Positions 6,591 through 9,404 of a DNA stretch of 9,404 bases are shown here, piece after piece. Below the pieces are notes generated by a model that made no database searches, was not told the DNA's origin, and saw only the letters and a program-made list of their open reading frames with translations. The position numbers and the translations under genes are program-made. Position 1 is the first letter of the stretch, and every line of letters begins with the position of its first letter. The DNA comes from Propionibacterium sp. (GTDB lineage: Bacteria; Actinomycetota; Actinomycetes; Propionibacteriales; Propionibacteriaceae), in the NCBI GenBank assembly GCA_012719335.1, contig JAAYAO010000152.1:1-9404 (forward strand), in the 5' to 3' direction.

Positions 6591-7544
6591 ATGAGCCGAC
6601 CCGGATCGACAACACTGCGATTTCTGGCCGCACCCACCGACGAGGGACGTTCCGGGACGGTCGACGCCGGACGGGTGCTCGAATGGGTCGACAAGGCCGC
6701 CTACGCCGCCGCGGTCGGCTGGTCACAGGCCTACTGCGTCACCGTCTACGTCGGCAACATCCACTTCGCGAACCCGGTGCAGGTCGGCGAACTGGTCGAG
6801 GTGACCGCCACGATCATCCACACCGGACGCACCTCGATGCACATCCGCACCGTGGTGTCGGCCGGTGACCCGCGCACCGGCGAGACCACCATGCGCAGCG
6901 AATGCCTGGTGATCTTCGTCGCCACCGGTGAGGACGGCCGTCCCGTCCCGGTGCCGAAGTACGTGCCGGGCAACGAAACCGAACGGCTCTGGGAGGACTA
7001 CGCCCTGGCCCGGGTGAAGGTGCGCGAGCAGATCGTCGAGGCGATGAACCGGCAGACCTATACCGACGACGGCACCGCCGAACGGGTCGTGTTGCGGTTT
7101 CTGGCCGCCCCCACCGACGTCAACTGGGGCGGCAAGGTGCACGGCGGCATCGTGATGCACTGGATCGACGACGCCGCCGCCCTGTGCGCCACCCGCTACA
7201 GCGGGCTGCCGACCGTCGCGGTGTTCAGCGGCGGCATCCGCTTCCAACGGCCGCTGCTGATCGGTGACCTCGTCGAGGTCGAGGCCCGGCTGGTCTACAC
7301 CGGAAACAAGGGCATGCACATCGCGGTGCACGTGCGCTCGGGGCGTCCCGAGAGCCGTGAACTGCACCAGACCACGTACTGCCTGACGGTGATGGTGGCC
7401 CGCAACGACGAGGGCGCCTCGGTGCCGGTCGAACCGTGGACCCCCGTCACGGGCGAGGACCGCCGGCTGGCCGAACACACCAAGGAACTCATCATGATCC
7501 GGGCCGCGGCACCCGGTAACCGGCTGCCGAACCACCTGCTGTGA
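6591..7544 (+). CDS. Acyl-CoA thioesterase with two tandem hotdog domains
   Basis: This 317-residue protein contains two hotdog-fold domains (about 1-130 and 160-290) that probably hydrolyse acyl-CoA to free acid and CoA in the cytoplasm. The duplication is clear: L9-D17 and L168-D176 are both LRFLAAPTD, and the matching DNA (6615-6641 and 7092-7118) agrees at 24 of 27 bases. Domain 2 keeps the family signature N178-W-G-G-K-V-H184-G-G followed by W-I-D193. In domain 1 the matching positions are G19, D25 and A26, so the Asn and His are lost while D34 remains. In two-domain enzymes such as ACOT7 the site pairs an Asn from one domain with an Asp from the other, which N178 plus D34 could reproduce. 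The start has an excellent AGGAGG (6580-6585) 5 nt before ATG, 16 nt after the copA stop. The stop overlaps the mgtE GTG. Chain-length preference is unknown. Confidence 0.88.
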   Translation: MSRPGSTTLRFLAAPTDEGRSGTVDAGRVLEWVDKAAYAAAVGWSQAYCVTVYVGNIHFANPVQVGELVEVTATIIHTGRTSMHIRTVVSAGDPRTGETTMRSECLVIFVATGEDGRPVPVPKYVPGNETERLWEDYALARVKVREQIVEAMNRQTYTDDGTAERVVLRFLAAPTDVNWGGKVHGGIVMHWIDDAAALCATRYSGLPTVAVFSGGIRFQRPLLIGDLVEVEARLVYTGNKGMHIAVHVRSGRPESRELHQTTYCLTVMVARNDEGASVPVEPWTPVTGEDRRLAEHTKELIMIRAAAPGNRLPNHLL

Positions 7545-8866
7545 GCCGCGAACTGGATTCGGCCCTGGAACAGCAGGATCTGCCCGAGGTGCAGCGGCTG
7601 GCCGGGGAGATCCGCACCGCCGACCTGGTCACCTCACTGGCGCGGCGCCCGATCGGGCAACAGGCCGTGCTGTTCCGGCTACTGCCGAAGGACCGGGCCC
7701 TGCGGGTGTTCGAGGCGATGAACCCGACCGCCCAGGCCGACCTGGTCGGTGAACTCGCCGACCACGAGGTCGGCTCGGTCTTCGACGACCTCGACCCCGA
7801 CGACCGGGCGTCCCTGCTGGACGAGTTGCCCGCCAAGGTCGCCCGGCGGCTGCTGCACGATCTGGACCCGGCCGAACGCGACCTCACCGCGGTCGTCCTG
7901 GGGTACCCGGAACGGTCGGTGGGCCGCCGGATGAGCCCCGAGGTGATCGCCCTGTCGGCCGACAGCCTGGTCGGTGAATCGCTGCAACGGGTGCGCGACC
8001 GGATGGCCGAGGCCGAAACGATCTACACCCTGCCGGTGATCGCCGGCGGACGACGGGTGGTCGGGGTGGTCAGCCTGCGCGACCTGCTCGCCGCCCACCC
8101 CACCGAGATCGTCGGTGACCTGGCTCGCCGCGCCGACCTGGCCTACGCCACCGAGGACGTCGAGGACGTCGCCCGGCGCACCGCCAGCCTGAAACGGCTC
8201 GGCCTGCCGGTGGTCGATTCGGAGGAACGGCTGGTCGGCATCTTCACCGTCGACGACGCGCTGACGGTGTTGGAGGACGCCGCCGAGGAGGACCAGGCCC
8301 GCCAGGGCGGTGCGGAACCCCTGCGCTCGCCCTACCTGGCGACCCCGCTGTGGCGGATCGTCCGGTCACGGGTGGTGTGGTTGCTGGTGCTCGCGGTCGG
8401 CGCGACCCTGACCGTGCAGGTGCTGGAACAGTTCGAAGCCACCCTGGGTCAGATGGTGGTGTTGTCGGTGTTCATCCCGCTGCTGATCGGCACCGGCGGC
8501 AACACCGGCAACCAGGCCGCCACCACCGTCACCCGCGCCCTGGCCGTCGGCGACGTCGTACCCCGCGACCTGCTGCGGATCATCGCCCGCGAGTTCGCGA
8601 TCGGTCTCAGCCTCGGCGCGGTACTCGGCGGCATCGCCTTCGGCCTGATCTCGCTCGCCTACAGCGTCGAGATCGGCCAGGTGATCGGTCTGACCCTGCT
8701 CGCCGTGTGCACCCTCGCCGCCGTCGCCGGCGGGGTGATCCCGCTCGTCGCCCGCACCCTGCGCGCCGACCCCGCCGTCTTCTCCAACCCCTTCATCTCC
8801 ACCCTGCTGGACGCCTCCGGCCTGGTCATCTACTTCCTGATCGCCAAAGCCCTCCTCGGCCTCTGA
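7541..8866 (+). CDS. mgtE: Magnesium channel/transporter MgtE
   Basis: This 441-residue protein has the complete MgtE layout: a soluble helical N domain (to about residue 125), two CBS domains (about 131-250) that sense cytoplasmic Mg2+, a connecting plug helix, and five membrane spans (about 275-441). The pore signature FIPLLIGTGGNTGNQ (311-325) and D424 in LLDASG, equivalent to the ion-coordinating Asp432 of Thermus MgtE, are present. It admits Mg2+ down its gradient and closes when internal Mg2+ is high. The GTG start overlaps the thioesterase stop (GTGA) and has no clear Shine-Dalgarno, so translation is probably coupled. There is no space for an M-box riboswitch before the gene; control would have to be through the operon promoter and the CBS gate. 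NPFISTLLD varies slightly from the common SPFITT form, but the protein appears intact. Confidence 0.96.
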   Translation: MSRELDSALEQQDLPEVQRLAGEIRTADLVTSLARRPIGQQAVLFRLLPKDRALRVFEAMNPTAQADLVGELADHEVGSVFDDLDPDDRASLLDELPAKVARRLLHDLDPAERDLTAVVLGYPERSVGRRMSPEVIALSADSLVGESLQRVRDRMAEAETIYTLPVIAGGRRVVGVVSLRDLLAAHPTEIVGDLARRADLAYATEDVEDVARRTASLKRLGLPVVDSEERLVGIFTVDDALTVLEDAAEEDQARQGGAEPLRSPYLATPLWRIVRSRVVWLLVLAVGATLTVQVLEQFEATLGQMVVLSVFIPLLIGTGGNTGNQAATTVTRALAVGDVVPRDLLRIIAREFAIGLSLGAVLGGIAFGLISLAYSVEIGQVIGLTLLAVCTLAAVAGGVIPLVARTLRADPAVFSNPFISTLLDASGLVIYFLIAKALLGL

Positions 8867-8870
8867 CTGC

Positions 8871-8910
8871 TGGTTGAGCCCGGCCGCTTGCGGCCGGTGT
8901 CGAAACCAGG
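8871..8910. repeat. GGTTGAGC-hairpin-GTCGAAACC repeat, copy A
   Basis: TGGTTGAGC (8871-8879) and TGTCGAAACCAGG (8898-8910) flank a perfect 8-bp stem with a 2-nt loop: CCGGCCGC-TT-GCGGCCGG (8880-8897). It starts 4 nt after the mgtE stop and so may also act as a termination or 3'-end stabilising hairpin for the operon. From memory, variants of GGTTTCGACAAGCTCAACC are common intergenic repeats in actinobacteria. Confidence 0.8.
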
Positions 8911-8945
8911 CGAGTTCCACGCAGTCGGTAGTTCGGTCTGCGCTC

Positions 8946-8964
8946 AAAGGTCTCAGCTCAACCA
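8946..8964. repeat. Degenerate, inverted and shortened copy of the same repeat
   Basis: AAAGGTCTCAGCTCAACCA reads like the reverse complement of the flanking parts of copies A and B (GGTTTCGAC...GCTCAACC) with the central hairpin missing. GCTCAACCA (8956-8964) is an exact reverse complement of the left flank TGGTTGAGC of copy A. Confidence 0.55.
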
Positions 8965-8996
8965 GCGTGTGGGGGAGGGCGATCTCGCCGGGCCGT

Positions 8997-9037
8997 CGGT
9001 TGAGCAGCCCGCGTCAGCGGGCGTCGTCGAAACCAGG
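8997..9037. repeat. GGTTGAGC-hairpin-GTCGAAACC repeat, copy B
   Basis: CGGTTGAGC (8997-9005) and GTCGAAACCAGG (9026-9037) match the flanks of copy A exactly over GGTTGAGC and GTCGAAACCAGG. The middle differs: CCCGC (9008-9012), loop GTCA, GCGGG (9017-9021). Conserved flanks with different but still self-complementary centres suggest that structure, not central sequence, is kept. Confidence 0.8.
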
Positions 9038-9094
9038 CCCTGCGATCTGCGGATTCGCGTCAGCGGCCGATCGTCCGCCGGGTGCGGATGTCGC

Positions 9095-9404
9095 TCAGCG
9101 GCGCAGGAACTCGTCCACCAGTGCGATGTACCCCGGCCGGTCGGTGAAGTAACCGCCGCAGTGGTCGACTCCGTCGAAGGTGACCAGTTCGGCGGCGCCG
9201 GGGCCGGCGGCCTCGACCAACCGGTGGGCGTGCTCGTAGGGGATCACCCGGTCGTCCGTGCCGTGCAGCAGCAGCATCGGGCGGGGCGCGATCCGTCCGA
9301 TCACATCGATCGGCCGCACCTGGGCGAAGCGGTACCCGTACCGCACTCGGTTCACCGCATCGGCGACCGGCAGAAAGGTGCCGGGAATCCGGTAGCGGCG
9401 GTAC
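9095..9404 (-). CDS. Alpha/beta hydrolase, C-terminal part, cut by the window edge
   Basis: The minus-strand frame is open from the window edge to the TGA at 9095-9097, giving 102 residues. It includes LLLHGTDDRVIP, the strand-turn carrying the usual acid residue of the triad, and later GVDHCGGYF with the catalytic histidine. The end VDEFLRR is typical of alpha/beta hydrolases such as dienelactone-hydrolase-like or peptidase S9-like esterases. The nucleophile Ser in GxSxG would lie outside the window, so the subfamily and substrate cannot be told. A GTG at 9353 is an internal codon, not the start: the reading frame continues upstream with plausible protein (RIPGTFLPVADAV). It converges on mgtE and is separated from it by the repeat cluster. 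Confidence 0.85.
   Translation of the reverse strand, partial: YRRYRIPGTFLPVADAVNRVRYGYRFAQVRPIDVIGRIAPRPMLLLHGTDDRVIPYEHAHRLVEAAGPGAAELVTFDGVDHCGGYFTDRPGYIALVDEFLRR

Larger units (their letters stand above)
8867..9094. other. Convergent intergenic region, repeat cluster
   Basis: These 228 bp lie between the tail-to-tail mgtE and hydrolase genes. They hold repeat copies A and B and the degenerate inverted copy. A ten-base match to the centre of copy B, GCGTCAGCGG, recurs at 9057-9066 next to CGATCGTC. No gene is supported here. Confidence 0.7.

Noticed and set aside
7500..7541. Mg2+-sensing riboswitch (M-box) in front of mgtE
   Set aside because: mgtE overlaps the thioesterase stop, so there is no untranslated leader that could hold one.
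8874..9152. A 92-codon open frame on the plus strand in the 3' intergenic region
   Set aside because: It is made of the repeat copies and antisense hydrolase sequence and has no ribosome binding site.
1..9404. Defence system, prophage, integron or CRISPR array
   Set aside because: No nuclease, helicase, reverse transcriptase, toxin-antitoxin pair, integrase or regularly spaced repeat array is visible; all substantial genes belong to housekeeping or metal-transport families.

Overview
The window is high-GC DNA with strong G/C bias at third codon positions and GTG starts. It contains an F420-dependent glucose-6-phosphate dehydrogenase and a CopD-CtaG fusion of the kind known from mycobacteria and relatives. 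Together these point to an actinobacterial chromosome from an F420-using lineage (Mycobacteriales or Propionibacteriales type). The species cannot be named from sequence alone. I see no phage, IS transposase, CRISPR array, tRNA or rRNA.

Layout, left to right. Positions 1-835 (minus strand): the N-terminal 35 codons of a universal stress protein running off the left edge, preceded by a complete HAD-superfamily phosphatase that looks leaderless. Positions 836-956: a divergent promoter region with a 10-bp tandem motif. Positions 957-1961 (plus): fgd, whose active-site residues align one-for-one with the M. tuberculosis enzyme. Positions 1962-2240: an intergenic region holding a striking 69-bp imperfect palindrome. 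Positions 2241-8866 (plus): four tightly packed genes that look like one operon. They are a fused CopD-CtaG copper/cytochrome-oxidase assembly membrane protein, a Cu(I) P1B-type ATPase, a tandem-hotdog acyl-CoA thioesterase, and the magnesium channel MgtE. The junctions are an ATGA overlap, a 16-nt gap with a strong Shine-Dalgarno, and a GTGA overlap. Positions 8867-9094: a convergent intergenic region with at least three copies of a GGTTGAGC...GTCGAAACC repeat, two of them built around different hairpins. Positions 9095-9404 (minus): the C-terminal part of an alpha/beta hydrolase running off the right edge.

How the genes fit together. The CopD-CtaG fusion and the Cu(I) ATPase are a natural pair for moving copper at the membrane and loading the CuB centre of cytochrome c oxidase, with the ATPase removing or exporting copper. 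No CsoR-type regulator or CopZ chaperone is present in the window. The thioesterase and MgtE are coupled to the same transcript without an obvious biochemical link to copper. MgtE has no room for its own Mg2+ riboswitch. fgd supplies reduced F420 and stands alone.

I did not find a convincing new multi-gene system. The items most worth a second look are the 69-bp palindrome, a short rare-codon insert-like segment inside the copper ATPase that may carry a related motif, the asymmetric active sites of the thioesterase, and the repeat cluster at the 3' end.
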